Shown here piece by piece: positions 24,264-34,400 of a stretch of DNA of 45,663 nt. Location: positions 1 through 45,663 of the forward strand of contig JAKLFG010000015.1 in assembly GCA_022711315.1 (NCBI GenBank). Reading direction: 5' to 3'. The first letter of the stretch is position 1. The number at the start of each line of letters is the position of its first letter. Below the pieces are notes generated by a model, which worked only from the letters and a program-made list of their open reading frames with translations, ran no database searches and was not told the DNA's origin. This DNA comes from a bacterium (GTDB taxonomy: Bacteria; UBP6; UBA1177; JAKLFG01). The position numbers and the translations under genes were made by a program.

Positions 24264-25707
24264 AGATAACGAATACGGTATATATCTCGAGACGCCCCGC
24301 CAGCATCGCGAACGACAGCCACCACACGACATGATCGGGGAAGTGTGAATAATTGGCCATGGGGCCCACGAGCGAGAGACCGGGACCGATGTTGCCGACG
24401 GTCGCGAGCGCCGTGGTAAGAGAGGTGGAGAGGTCGTAGTTCGCCGTCGCGACCACGAGCGTCGTGATGAGGACGAAAAACACATAGAGGAAAAAGAATC
24501 CGACGATGCCGTACATGAGATCCTTGCGTACCGGTCGACCGTCGAGCGTCAGGGTGAACACGCCACGCGGGTGGAGCAGGTAGCGCATCTCGTTGAGCGA
24601 GAGTTTGAGGAGCGCCACGAGGCGGATGACCTTGATACCGCCGCCGGTCGATCCGGCACAGCCGCCGACGAACATGAGGAAGAAGATGACCATCTGTGAA
24701 AAATGGGGCCAGAGCGAGAAGTCGGCGGTCGCGTACCCGGTCGTCGTCATGATGGAGGCGACCTGAAAGGCGGCGTGACGGATATCGTCGCCGAGCGAAC
24801 CATAGAGCCCTCGCGCCGACAGTTCTATCACGATGAACAGGGTGGTCAGAAAAAAGATCAACAGGTAGGCCCGCCATTCACTGTTGCGCCATATATCCCC
24901 CAGACGCCCTCGATATAACAGGAAGAATATCGAGAAACTGGTACCGCCGATAAGCATGAAGATCGTCACCACCCACTGAAGGTAGGCGCCGGGGTAGGCG
25001 CCGAGCGAGGCGTTGCGCACCGAGAAACCGCCGGTCGAAAGGGTGGTAAAGGTGTGGGTCAGCGCATCGTAGGGACTCATGCCGCCGGCCCAGAGCAGTA
25101 TCGTTTCCAAGGCCGTGAAGCCGAGATATAGGAGCCACAGGAGTTTCGCCGTGTCCTTGATGCGGGGGGCGACCTTATCGACCGAAGGACCGGGCGCCTC
25201 GGCCTCGAGGAGTTGTACGCCGCCGATGCCGAGGAGCGGGATGACGGCGACCACCAGTACGACGATACCCATGCCCCCCAGCCACTGGGTAAGAGCCCGC
25301 CAGAAGAGCAGGGATCGCGGGAGCGACTCGATGTCGGTCAGGATCGAGGCGCCGGTCGTCGTGAACCCGGACATGGTCTCGAAGTAGGCGTCGGCCAGCG
25401 ACGGTATCGCCCCCGAGAACAGGAAGGGTAACGCGCCGAACAGCGACACGAACACCCACGAAAGCGTCACGGTCACGAACCCGTCACGCGGCGAAAGCCC
25501 GCGGGGGCGCTTGTCGTACCGGGCCAAGCGGCGCATCGCGACATAGGTCGCGCCGCACAGGAACAGGCCCCCCGACATGACCCAGGCGAAGACATGACAC
25601 GCGAGGGTCTCGCCGTAGAAGATCGCGACGAAAAGGGGCAGTATCATGAAGGAAACGGCGATCCCGACGATCGCCGCCAGCACGCTGACGACGGTCGGGA
25701 TGTTCAT
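24238..25707 (-). CDS. trkH: Trk potassium uptake protein, channel subunit TrkH
   Basis: This 489-residue inner-membrane K+ translocator has the four pore loops of the TrkH/KtrB family: GFTTTGAS, LSTGGFS, MTTTGYAT and VGNIGPG, each with the conserved glycine that lines the selectivity filter. About ten or more hydrophobic helices fill the remainder. Its ATG at 25707 overlaps the trkA stop (ATGA), so the channel and its gating subunit are translationally coupled. The order trkA then trkH in one unit fits their action as a complex. The 3' end overlaps the convergent threonine aldolase gene by 26 bases. Confidence 0.92.
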   Translation of the reverse strand: MNIPTVVSVLAAIVGIAVSFMILPLFVAIFYGETLACHVFAWVMSGGLFLCGATYVAMRRLARYDKRPRGLSPRDGFVTVTLSWVFVSLFGALPFLFSGAIPSLADAYFETMSGFTTTGASILTDIESLPRSLLFWRALTQWLGGMGIVVLVVAVIPLLGIGGVQLLEAEAPGPSVDKVAPRIKDTAKLLWLLYLGFTALETILLWAGGMSPYDALTHTFTTLSTGGFSVRNASLGAYPGAYLQWVVTIFMLIGGTSFSIFFLLYRGRLGDIWRNSEWRAYLLIFFLTTLFIVIELSARGLYGSLGDDIRHAAFQVASIMTTTGYATADFSLWPHFSQMVIFFLMFVGGCAGSTGGGIKVIRLVALLKLSLNEMRYLLHPRGVFTLTLDGRPVRKDLMYGIVGFFFLYVFFVLITTLVVATANYDLSTSLTTALATVGNIGPGLSLVGPMANYSHFPDHVVWWLSFAMLAGRLEIYTVFVIFSGLFWRR

Positions 25708-27053
25708 GCCGCTCCGCCGAAAAGCGTTTCCATCCGCGATATCGAAGAACGCTTCGCGATGACGATGACGGTGTCGCCCGCCTTCAGCGTAAAGGCGCCG
25801 TGCGGCATGATGTCCGTGCCGTCGCGTACGACGGCGACCACCAGGGTGTCGGCGGGCAGACCGGCGTGCATGATCGCCTTGCCGCTCACCGGCGACTCGG
25901 GTCCGATGACATATTCGATGACCTCGGCGGTGCCGTCGAAGATACTGTACATGGTCTTCACGGTCCCCTTGCGGAGGTATTTGAGTATCGCGTCGACCGA
26001 TCCCGCCTTGGGACTGATGGTCGAATCTATCTCGAGTTGGGAGGCGACCCGCAGGTAGTTAGCGTTGTCCACGAGCGCCATCGTCCGCTTGACGCCGAGT
26101 GATCGCGCATAGACCGCCGAGAGGATGTTGAGTTCCTGATCTCCGGTCGCGGCCACCACAAGGTCGTAACGGTCGAGCCGTTCATCCTGCAGGAGTGACT
26201 CGTCGCTGATGTCGCCGCACAGGACGAGCGTGTCCGGATAGGTGGTCGATATCGCCTTGCACTTCTCGGCGTTGCTCTCCACGATCGTCAAATGGAACGG
26301 GTGGGGCGCAAGGAATTTCACCACATAGGCACCCACCTTGCCGGCACCGACGAGCAGTATCCTCTCGATCCGCCGCTGCTTACGGCCGGCATGCGTGAAG
26401 AGCCGTTGCAGGGTGGCCTCGGTGCCGGCGAGATAGAGGCGATCCCCCTCGCGTATGACGGTGTTGCCCGAAGGGATGATGGTCTCCTCGTTGCGTACGA
26501 TGCCGGCCACGAGGAACGGTTCCGGCACCTCTTTGCGCAATTGCGCCAGTTTGCGGTTGCGGAAAGGCGACCGGCGTTCGACCGGCGTGTTCCAGAGTTG
26601 GATGTCGGTCCCTTCGAACCGCAGGACATCGCTCACCGCGCCGTGCAGGATGGTATCGAGTATCTGGCGTGCCGCCTCGACCTCGGGGGTGACCACATAG
26701 TTGACCCCGAGGAACGGCTCACCGTGATAGGTCGCCTTCGCGTAGTGAAGGTTACGGACCCGGGCGATGGTCCGCGAAGCGGGGAAGAGGCCGCGCGCCA
26801 TGCCACAGGTCACGAGATTCACCTCGTCCGAATCGGTCACGGCGATGAAATGGGAGATATCGTCACCCCCCGCCTTACGCAGGGCATCCGGGTTGGTCGC
26901 CTCGTCGGTGATGACCATGCAGTCGAGATGAGAGGATGCGTGCTTCGCGCGGACGAGATTGCGCTCGACGAGCACCACATCCCGTTTCTCTTCGATAAGT
27001 TGCCGCGCCGTCTCGAAGCCGACGGTGCCGGCGCCCGCTATGACCACTTTCAT
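25704..27053 (-). CDS. trkA: Trk potassium uptake regulatory subunit TrkA
   Basis: This 449-residue cytoplasmic ring-forming subunit gates TrkH in response to nucleotides. It has two RCK units: NAD-binding GAGTVG (7-12) with Glu at the end of strand 2 (VLVERN), and a second LLVGAGKVG in the middle, each followed by a TrkA-C domain. Two RCK copies match the usual ~455-residue form. I chose ATG 27053 because it starts exactly at the first beta strand. There is no ribosome site, and the -10 box lies only 7 bases upstream, so the transcript is predicted to be leaderless. The next gene, trkH, overlaps the stop codon by 4 bases. Confidence 0.92.
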   Translation of the reverse strand: MKVVIAGAGTVGFETARQLIEEKRDVVLVERNLVRAKHASSHLDCMVITDEATNPDALRKAGGDDISHFIAVTDSDEVNLVTCGMARGLFPASRTIARVRNLHYAKATYHGEPFLGVNYVVTPEVEAARQILDTILHGAVSDVLRFEGTDIQLWNTPVERRSPFRNRKLAQLRKEVPEPFLVAGIVRNEETIIPSGNTVIREGDRLYLAGTEATLQRLFTHAGRKQRRIERILLVGAGKVGAYVVKFLAPHPFHLTIVESNAEKCKAISTTYPDTLVLCGDISDESLLQDERLDRYDLVVAATGDQELNILSAVYARSLGVKRTMALVDNANYLRVASQLEIDSTISPKAGSVDAILKYLRKGTVKTMYSIFDGTAEVIEYVIGPESPVSGKAIMHAGLPADTLVVAVVRDGTDIMPHGAFTLKAGDTVIVIAKRSSISRMETLFGGAA

Positions 27054-27060
27054 GACGCCT

Positions 27061-27088
27061 ACTGTATCCCGTGCCGTTCTCAAGTCAA
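27061..27088 (-). promoter_or_regulatory. Promoter of trkA-trkH, probably leaderless
   Basis: Minus strand: -35 TTGACT at 27088-27083, 16-base spacer, -10 TACAGT at 27066-27061. Seven bases separate it from the ATG at 27053, putting transcription start at the start codon. Confidence 0.5.
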
Positions 27089-27170
27089 GTTCATCGAAAG
27101 TCTCCGGCGGCACCCCTTGTTTGTTAGAGTGGCATTAGAAAACTAGCACGCGCCGGCGGCTTTCTTTAGG

Positions 27171-27190
27171 ATTGCAATAGTCGCAATTGC
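27171..27190. promoter_or_regulatory. Twin 8-base palindromes upstream of gdhA promoter, possible operator
   Basis: Two perfect palindromes, ATTGCAAT (27171-27178) and GCAATTGC (27183-27190), lie five bases before the gdhA -35 box. Both contain GCAAT. The position suits an activator site for glutamate dehydrogenase; no regulator gene is adjacent, so this is inference. Confidence 0.3.
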
Positions 27191-27195
27191 TTGAC

Positions 27196-27225
27196 TTGAC
27201 TCTGTTTTTGCAGCGGTGCTATATG
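27196..27225 (+). promoter_or_regulatory. Promoter of glutamate dehydrogenase gene
   Basis: -35 TTGACT at 27196-27201 (an overlapping copy at 27191-27196), 18-base spacer, -10 TATATG at 27220-27225. The predicted leader is about 36 bases. Confidence 0.5.
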
Positions 27226-27267
27226 TCGATCGTGGCCCGTTACTAACCTTCTTTTGTGAGGATCCCC

Positions 27268-28629
27268 ATGTCGTACATGAAAGACCTTATCGCCAAGACC
27301 AAGGCAAAGAATTCAAACGAACCCGAATTCATCCAAGCGGTCGAAGAGGTGATGCTCTCCCTTGAACCGACGGTCAAGAAGCACCCCGAATTCGTCGCCG
27401 CGAACATCTACGAGCGGATCGTGGAGCCCGACCGTCAGATCATCTTCCGCGTACCGTGGGTCGATGACGAGGGTGTCGTCCATGTCAACCGCGGCTTCCG
27501 CATCGAGTTCAACATGGCGATCGGCCCCTACAAAGGCGGCCTCCGCTTCCATCCCTCGGTCAATCTCGGCATCATCAAGTTCCTCGGCTTCGAACAGATC
27601 TTCAAGAACTCGCTGACCACCCTCCCGATGGGCGGCGGCAAGGGCGGCTCGGATTTCGACCCGAAAGGCAAGTCGGATAACGAAGTGATGCGCTTCACCC
27701 AGTCGTTCATGCGCGAACTGTTCCGCTACATCGGTCCCGACACCGATGTCCCGGCGGGCGATATCGGCGTGGGCGGCCGTGAGATCGGCTACATGTTCGG
27801 CTACTACAAGAAGATCGTCAACGAGCACACCGGCGTGCTGACGGGCAAGGGCCTCTCCTACGGCGGCTCGCTCATCCGTCCCGAGGCGACCGGCTACGGC
27901 TCGGTTTACTTCGCGGCCGAGATGCTCGCGACCCGCAAGCAGGAACTCAAGGGCAAGATCTGTATCGTTTCCGGATCCGGCAATGTCACCCAGTACACCA
28001 TCGAGAAGATCAACCAGCTCGGCGGCAAGGCGATATCGGCCTCCGACTCCGACGGCACGATCATCGACATGGAAGGGATCAAGGGCGATCGTTGGGAGTT
28101 CCTCATGGATCTCAAGAACAACCGGCGCGGTCGTATCAAAGAATACGCGGCCAAGTATCCCAACGCGAAGTACTATGATAAGAAATCGGTATGGGATGTC
28201 GTGAAGGAGCAGGGCATCAAGGTCGACTGCGCGTTCCCGTCGGCGACCCAGAACGAGATCAGCAAGGACCACGCCGTCGCGCTCGTGAAGAACGGTTGCT
28301 ACTGCGTTTCCGAAGGCGCCAACATGCCGTCGGTCCCCGAAGCGATCGAGATCTATCTTGAGAACAATGTCCTCTACGGCCCCGCCAAGGCGGCTAACGC
28401 GGGCGGCGTCGCCACTTCCGGTCTCGAGATGTCGCAGAACAGCATGCGCCTCTCGTGGAGCCGCGAAGAGGTCGATGCGAAACTGCACGACATCATGAAG
28501 CGCATCCACGCCTCCTGCCGTGACGCGGCGACGACCTACGGCTTCAAGCCCGACAACTACGCGGCGGGCGCTAACATCGCCGGTTTCGTCAAGGTCGCTA
28601 ACGCGATGCTCGCGGCCGGTATCGTCTAG
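27268..28629 (+). CDS. gdhA: NADP-type glutamate dehydrogenase
   Basis: This 453-residue cytoplasmic enzyme interconverts glutamate with 2-oxoglutarate and ammonium, usually in the assimilatory direction for this hexameric class. Key residues are visible: GPYKGGLRFHP with Lys89, Lys113 in FKNS, PMGGGKGG with Lys125, and Asp165 in VPAGDIGVGG. A Rossmann motif GSGNV (236-240) is followed by a strand ending in ASDSDG, which favours NADP. Length matches bacterial GdhA (about 450). ATG 27268 is preceded by GTGAGG; an in-frame GTG four codons earlier is less likely. It appears monocistronic, with nfeD having its own promoter. Codon choice (GTC, CTC, AAG) looks strongly optimised, suggesting high expression. 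Confidence 0.95.
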   Translation: MSYMKDLIAKTKAKNSNEPEFIQAVEEVMLSLEPTVKKHPEFVAANIYERIVEPDRQIIFRVPWVDDEGVVHVNRGFRIEFNMAIGPYKGGLRFHPSVNLGIIKFLGFEQIFKNSLTTLPMGGGKGGSDFDPKGKSDNEVMRFTQSFMRELFRYIGPDTDVPAGDIGVGGREIGYMFGYYKKIVNEHTGVLTGKGLSYGGSLIRPEATGYGSVYFAAEMLATRKQELKGKICIVSGSGNVTQYTIEKINQLGGKAISASDSDGTIIDMEGIKGDRWEFLMDLKNNRRGRIKEYAAKYPNAKYYDKKSVWDVVKEQGIKVDCAFPSATQNEISKDHAVALVKNGCYCVSEGANMPSVPEAIEIYLENNVLYGPAKAANAGGVATSGLEMSQNSMRLSWSREEVDAKLHDIMKRIHASCRDAATTYGFKPDNYAAGANIAGFVKVANAMLAAGIV

Positions 28630-28671
28630 TACAACATCCCCAGACCTTCGCCTCCCCTTCAGATCAAAAAG

Positions 28672-28700
28672 TTGCTTTACTTCACCATTTCATTTACCTT
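28672..28700 (+). promoter_or_regulatory. Promoter of nfeD-slipin unit
   Basis: -35 TTGCTT at 28672-28677, 17-base spacer, -10 TACCTT at 28695-28700, in the 113-base gap after gdhA. The leader would be about 36 bases and ends in a GGGAGG ribosome site. Confidence 0.5.
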
Positions 28701-28742
28701 GGTGTCGCAGAGAGCATCTTCATCAACGCAGGGAGGCGTCGC

Positions 28743-29210
28743 ATGGACAGTCTGTTCGGTATCGCGCTCAATTCGTGGTCGTTCTGGATGGTAACGGCGG
28801 TCGCGCTGTTCATCATCGAGATATTCACCCCGGGGTTCTTTATCGCCACCTTCGGGATCGGCGCGCTCTGCACCGTCGTCGCGGCGCTCATCACCGACAG
28901 CATGAATATCCAACTTTTGGCGTTCGCCGTATCGACCACGCTCACCTATGTGTTCGTCCGTCCCTTCGCGAAAAAGTACTTCTTCGGGAAGAGCCCCGAC
29001 CTCCCGACGAACACAGACGCGTTGGTCGGAAAGAAAGCAAAGGTCATCGAGACGGTCGATAACGCCAACTCGAAGGGCCGGGTCAAACTGTTCGGCGGCG
29101 AGGACTGGAAGGCGGTCAGCGCCGACGAGCAGGTCATCGAGAGGGATATCGTCGTCGAGATAGTCTCGGTCGACGGCGCAAAGGTCACCGTTAAAAAGAT
29201 ATCGCAGTAA
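28743..29210 (+). CDS. NfeD-family membrane protein
   Basis: This 155-residue protein is the short form of NfeD: about three membrane helices in residues 15-75, then a soluble beta-barrel (OB-fold) domain from about 90 to the end (LVGKKAKVIETV, GRVKLFGGEDWKAVS, VVEIVSVDGAKVTVKKI). The serine-protease domain of long NfeD is absent. Short NfeD proteins are nearly always encoded next to a stomatin/slipin, as here, where the next gene follows after 18 bases. They are thought to form membrane microdomain complexes involved in membrane protein quality control. ATG 28743 has GGGAGG upstream. Confidence 0.88.
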   Translation: MDSLFGIALNSWSFWMVTAVALFIIEIFTPGFFIATFGIGALCTVVAALITDSMNIQLLAFAVSTTLTYVFVRPFAKKYFFGKSPDLPTNTDALVGKKAKVIETVDNANSKGRVKLFGGEDWKAVSADEQVIERDIVVEIVSVDGAKVTVKKISQ

Positions 29211-29228
29211 CAATCAAGGGAGGCATTC

Positions 29229-30215
29229 ATGGGAACCATCGGCTTTATTCTCACCGCTGTCGTCATCTTCGTCATCATCATGGGCGCGAAAGGCATCCGC
29301 ATCGTGCCGCAGGCCCACACCATGATCATCGAGCGGCTCGGTCGCTATCACGAAACGCTTGTGAGCGGCATCAACTTCATCATCCCCATCATCGACAAGC
29401 CGCGGGACATGGACTGGAAGGCCTCACGCAAGACCTTTGACGGTCGCTCGATAGTCGAGAACCGCAAGATAACCCTTATCGATCTGCGCGAGGCGGTGTA
29501 CGACTTCCCGCGCCAGAATGTCATCACCAAGGACAATGTCCTCATCGAGATCGACGCCATCATCTACTACCAGATAACCAACGCAATGAAGGCGGTCTAC
29601 GAGATACAGAACCTCCCCGACGCCATCGAGAAACTGACCAAAACAACGCTCCGTAACATCATCGGCGAAATGGACCTCGACGAAACGCTTTCCAGCCGCG
29701 ACAAGATCAACCACCGGCTCCGCGACATCCTCGACGAAGCGACCGACAAGTGGGGCGTCAAGGTCAACCGCGTCGAGATACAAGACATCCAGCCGCCGCA
29801 CGACATCCGCGAGGCGATGGAGAAGCAGATGCGCGCCGAGCGCGACCGCCGAGCCATCATCCTGACCGCCGACGGCGAGAAGTCGTCGAAGATACTCGAA
29901 TCGGAAGGTTACCGGCAGAAGGAGATCAATCAGGCCGACGGCGACAAGCAGGCCCGGATACTCAAGGCCGAGGGCGAGGCGCAGGCGAAGATACGCATCG
30001 CCGAGGCCGAAGCGCAGGCGCTGAAACTCGTCGCCGATGCCCTCAAGGCGACCAAGATGGACGCCGGCAGTTATCTCGTCGCCCTCAAGTATATCGACGC
30101 CTTCCGCAACATCGCCGAGAACCAGAAGGACAAGGTGGTCTTCATGCCCTACGAGGCGACCGGGGTCCTCTCCAGCATCGGCTCGATCAAAGAAATCTTC
30201 AACGCGCAGAAGTAG
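29229..30215 (+). CDS. qmcA: SPFH/stomatin-like membrane protein (slipin)
   Basis: This 328-residue protein is anchored by one N-terminal helix (about 4-20). An SPFH/band-7 domain follows (IRIVPQAHTMIIERLGRY through VNRVEIQDIQPP), then a charged Ala/Glu/Lys-rich helix (about 190-265) typical of the coiled coil that drives oligomer rings, and a short C-terminal tail. It matches bacterial slipin/QmcA proteins in length and order. A strong AGGGAGG lies before ATG 29229. It is cotranscribed with nfeD. The established model for this pair is a membrane scaffold controlling proteases or microdomains. The gene ends 31 bases before the convergent TPR lipoprotein gene, with no hairpin between them. Confidence 0.9.
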   Translation: MGTIGFILTAVVIFVIIMGAKGIRIVPQAHTMIIERLGRYHETLVSGINFIIPIIDKPRDMDWKASRKTFDGRSIVENRKITLIDLREAVYDFPRQNVITKDNVLIEIDAIIYYQITNAMKAVYEIQNLPDAIEKLTKTTLRNIIGEMDLDETLSSRDKINHRLRDILDEATDKWGVKVNRVEIQDIQPPHDIREAMEKQMRAERDRRAIILTADGEKSSKILESEGYRQKEINQADGDKQARILKAEGEAQAKIRIAEAEAQALKLVADALKATKMDAGSYLVALKYIDAFRNIAENQKDKVVFMPYEATGVLSSIGSIKEIFNAQK

Positions 30216-30246
30216 GATCGAGGGTCACTCTTCTTACTTCCCATCC

Positions 30247-31407
30247 TCAACGACTTCTATTGCCTTGGATGTCGGCGCACCCAGACTCCTTCGCGTCGTA
30301 TATCCGATCTATGTCGGCGACCATCGAGAAACTCATCGCCGTGTATTCGTTGTCCTCATTGATGCGTTTTGCCGCATCTATGCTCTTGGTCAGCGTCTTG
30401 CGCGACTTCTTCAGCAGGTTCGCTATTTTGTTCCATACTTCGCACTCATAGACATGCTTTTCCTCGTCCGACAGTTCCTGCGGCACCGGTTGAGCATCCA
30501 TCTCGGTGTAGAGGTCCATGTAGAGTTTCGCTATCTCGAACGCCGCGGCGTTGGTCCAGAAGATGACGCCGACATTTATCGCCTTCAGGAACTGGTTCTG
30601 CGCATCGATTATCTTCTGGCATTTGCGCACCAGCGTCTCCATCGCGTCGGTCAGTTTGAACGAACCGAATTCGTACACCTGACTTTTCCCCAACACATAG
30701 AAGGCCAGCGCAAGGTTGGGAACGAACATTTGCTCCTCGCGCGAGAGACCACGCCGTATCTCGGTTATCCAGTACTCCGCCAACCGGCGCCCCTCCTCCA
30801 GTTTCCCCATCATGACCATCGCCTCGGCCGAACGGAGCGATATCTCCTGCGTCGCCTCGTCACCGAAGTCCAATTGGTAGGGGTTCTCATTGAGCGCGGT
30901 GTTCGCCTCCGAGAGAAGCGTTTCCCACGAGGCCGCTTTCTTGAGCGCTTCAAGGTAGAGTACCAAGGCGTCTTTTTTGTCCTCCTTCTTCGCAAGCGTG
31001 CGGTACGCGGTCTGGAAATGGGCCGATGACGCCGGCCAGTTGAGCGTCTTCATGTTGATGAGCCCGAGATTGTAATAACAGAACGGCGCCATCGGATGGT
31101 CGGGGCTCTTCTGAATTATGCGGTCGTAAAGTTTTCGAGAGTCCTCGTACCGGTTGAGGTCGAAGAACTTGTTCGCCATGGCGAAGATCGCGTCATGGTC
31201 CTCCTTCGCCTCCGGTTCGATCTTCCGCAGTTCGGTCCCCTTCGCGGTGACATAGAGCGCGACGCGGGAATCGGTGCGAGCGATCGGTGTCGATCTCTTT
31301 TCGGTCGCCGGCACCGGCGGACCCTCCGTACGATCTTCTGATGGCGAGACCGTTACGCATCCGACCGAGAAAAGAACAAAGCAAAACAGCGTGAGGCTGT
31401 TACGCAT
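30247..31407 (-). CDS. TPR-containing lipoprotein coupled to kinase
   Basis: This is a 386-residue predicted lipoprotein with lipobox SVGC (Cys17) and a Pro/Thr/Ser-rich tether to about residue 55. Helical TPR-like repeats follow (AIFAMANKFFDLNRYEDSR, YYNLGLINMKTLNWPASSA and similar), with further helices to about 370. No enzyme motif is visible; a protein-binding scaffold role is likely. The start ATG at 31407 shares one base with the kinase stop (TGATG), with GGAGG from the kinase's last codons as ribosome site, so translation of both is coupled. This tight link suggests the lipoprotein acts with the kinase, perhaps binding its predicted periplasmic WD40 part. The partner relationship is an inference. 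Confidence 0.75.
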   Translation of the reverse strand: MRNSLTLFCFVLFSVGCVTVSPSEDRTEGPPVPATEKRSTPIARTDSRVALYVTAKGTELRKIEPEAKEDHDAIFAMANKFFDLNRYEDSRKLYDRIIQKSPDHPMAPFCYYNLGLINMKTLNWPASSAHFQTAYRTLAKKEDKKDALVLYLEALKKAASWETLLSEANTALNENPYQLDFGDEATQEISLRSAEAMVMMGKLEEGRRLAEYWITEIRRGLSREEQMFVPNLALAFYVLGKSQVYEFGSFKLTDAMETLVRKCQKIIDAQNQFLKAINVGVIFWTNAAAFEIAKLYMDLYTEMDAQPVPQELSDEEKHVYECEVWNKIANLLKKSRKTLTKSIDAAKRINEDNEYTAMSFSMVADIDRIYDAKESGCADIQGNRSR

Positions 31408-34400
31408 CACATTTCCTCCACCGGCTCGACCTGCGTTCCGTTCAGGCGCAGACCCGAGCGCCGTTGAGAATCATCGAAAAGAAGTCTCGGATCGTTATCG
31501 AGATAGGACTCATCCAGCGGGAATTTCTTTATCTCGTTGCCGTCGGAGGCGAACACCGTACCAGCGCCGCGGGCAAAGACCGCCGAGCCGCCATCGCCGG
31601 TGTCGAGATACAGGAGCGGTCGGCCGCTGGCCAGTGAGAAAAGACGCGTCACGCCGTCCTCCGTGACCACCGCCGCCATCGTTTCGTCCGGCGAAAGCGA
31701 CAGATCGTTCATCCCCCGGTCGGGGAGCGGCAGGCTGAGCACGCTCTTTCCCGTCGTGAGATCGTACGCAAAGAGTTCGCTTCCCTCTCCTCCCGCGATA
31801 AGCGCCGTATCGTGCCGGAAGAACAGCGCGCTTTTGACGGCGCCGGGGAATTCTATCCTCGTCGTCTCCTTGCCGGTACGCGCATCGCGGAGCATGATGA
31901 TCCCGTCCTGCCCCCCCGATACCAGACGGTCGCCGGCGGCGGCGTAAGCGACCGCGCCGACCGCCGCGCGGTGATCGACATAGCGGGCTTTCTGCGCGCC
32001 GCCCTCCGTGGCCCATTCCAGCACCACCCGATCATCCCCGCCGGAAAGAAGGGTTCTCGCATCGGGTGAAAAAGAAAGGGCCCTGACGGTATCGGCATGC
32101 CCCTTCAGTTCGATATACGGCTTCGTCTCTCCCATGCGCCACAGATACACGACGGTGTCCATGCCGGCGGCGGCGAAATAGCGGCCGTCCCGCGAGACCT
32201 CAAGCGCGCGGGCACCGGGCGGCACCGCGAGTTGCAGTATCTCCAGACCGTTCAGGATGTCCCAGAAACGGATCGTACCGTCCTCGGCCACCGATAGAAG
32301 AAGGTTCTCGTTCGGTATGAGCCGCACTGCCGTCACCCGGCCGGTGTGCCCCGCATAGGATACGAGTGATCTGCCGGGATGTATCCGCCAGAGCCGGATC
32401 AGTTTATCGTTACCGCCGGTGGCGAGCATCGAATCGCCGAAGAACGCAACGGCGTTCAACGCCTTACGATGGCTTTCCATCTGGAACGCCAGTTCCTCCT
32501 GCCGCGTGTCCCATATCTTGGTGGCATTATCGGACCCGACCGAAGCGAGAAGCGTGCCGTCCCGGGAGAACGAAAGCCCCGTGACCTGCCGCCGATGGGT
32601 ACCCAGCGACCTTCTTTTGTCGGTGATAAGATTCCAGAGCACCACCGCGCGGTCATGCCCCCCCGACGCAACGGCCCGCCCGTTCGGGGCAAAGGCGACC
32701 GCCGAGACCGCGTCACTGTGATCAGCCATGATACGCAGTTTTCTGCCGTTCTGCGCGTTCCAGAGCGCCACCGTCTTATCCCAGCCGCCCGATGCCACCG
32801 TCTTCCCGTCAGGGGAAAAGGCAACGCACAGGGCGCCATCCGGGTGCGCCTTGACCGCGAACGATTCTTTACTCGAAGCGACCTGCCACATCCGGACGGT
32901 CCCATCCAAACCCGCAGACACCAATCGTTTGGAATCGGGCGAGAACATGACGGCGAACACCGTCCCGCTGTGGCCCGGCAACCCCTTTTTCTGTTGAAGC
33001 GTCTTTGCGTCCCACAGCAGGATCCTTCCCCCCTGCGTCCCCGAGGCTATCACCGCGCCGTCGGGAGAGAACGCGACGGTCGTCGCCGTCCCCGAAAAGC
33101 CCGACAGTGAACCGCGCGGCGAGCCGGCAACGGTGTCCCAGATCGTGATGGAGGGCCCATCCTTGGCAGGACCGGCCGAGACGAGTTGGGTGCCGTCGGG
33201 AGAGAACGCGACCGCCCAAACGGCGCCGCTCACCGGCACTATCCTCTCCAGTTCCGCCCACATGTTGAGGCGCGAAGTGTAGAGACGCGAATTGATGTCG
33301 GCATACAAGGGGAGCACTTCGGGATGCGCCTGTTCGACCTTGCCGATATGGAAGGGGCTCTGCTCCACGAGCGGATTGTGCAACAGGGCGGCCGCCGCGA
33401 AGACCCGCGATGCGCCGTAGTCCCTCTCCTGTTCGTACTTCCGCGACCGGTCGGTGTACCAGAGCGCCTTGCTTACGAGCAGTGAGCGCTGTGACCGCAG
33501 GTATTCCCGGTACACGAGCCCCGAACCGACGACCAGCAACAGCAGGATGAGGAGCGATAGGATACCGAGCGCCTTATGGTGGCGGAAGAACTTGCCCAGC
33601 AGCTCGAGCGGCCCGTATCGATAGGCGCTGACCCGACCACCCGCGAGATAGTTCTTGATGTCCCGCGTCATCTCGACGACCTGCCCGTACCGACGCTCTT
33701 TTTTCCGGCTCATCGCCTTTTGGGCTATCGCCACCAGATCGGCGGGAGCCGACGGCTCCAGCAGGTTGATGGCGGTCGGTTCTCCCTGAACGACCTTGGA
33801 AACGATCTCGTAGGGCGACCCGCCCTCGTACGGCCGGGCGCCGGTCAGTATCTCGTACAGCACCGCGCCGAGCGAATAAATGTCGGACCGCTCGTCGATG
33901 TTCTCTATTTCCCCCATCGCCTGTTCGGGCGGCATATAGGCGGGAGTTCCGAGCACACGGCCACAGATGGTCTGGCTCTCCTCGCTTTCCTTCAGAAGTA
34001 GTATCTTTTTTTCGAGGCTCCGTGCTCCGTGATCCTTTTTGCCCCGCACCTTCGCGAGACCCCAGTCGAGCACGACCGTTTCGCCAAACTCGCCTATCAT
34101 CACATTGTCGGGCTTGAGGTCGCGATGGACCACACCCCGGCTGTGGGCATAGGCAAGCGCGTTGCACATATCATGAAAGTGGGTCAGGAGCTTCAACCTC
34201 TCCTCAAGATCCACGCACCCCGCAATGGCGCGGGACAATGTGATACCCTTGACGAGTCGCATGGTGTAGTAACAGGAACCGTCGGGGTGGCGGCCTATCT
34301 CGTAGACCGGCACGATGGAGGGGTGCTCCAACTGGCCGGTCACGCGCGCTTCACGGAGGAAGCGGGCATGGATGACGCGCGAAGGACTGCTCGGGGTCCT

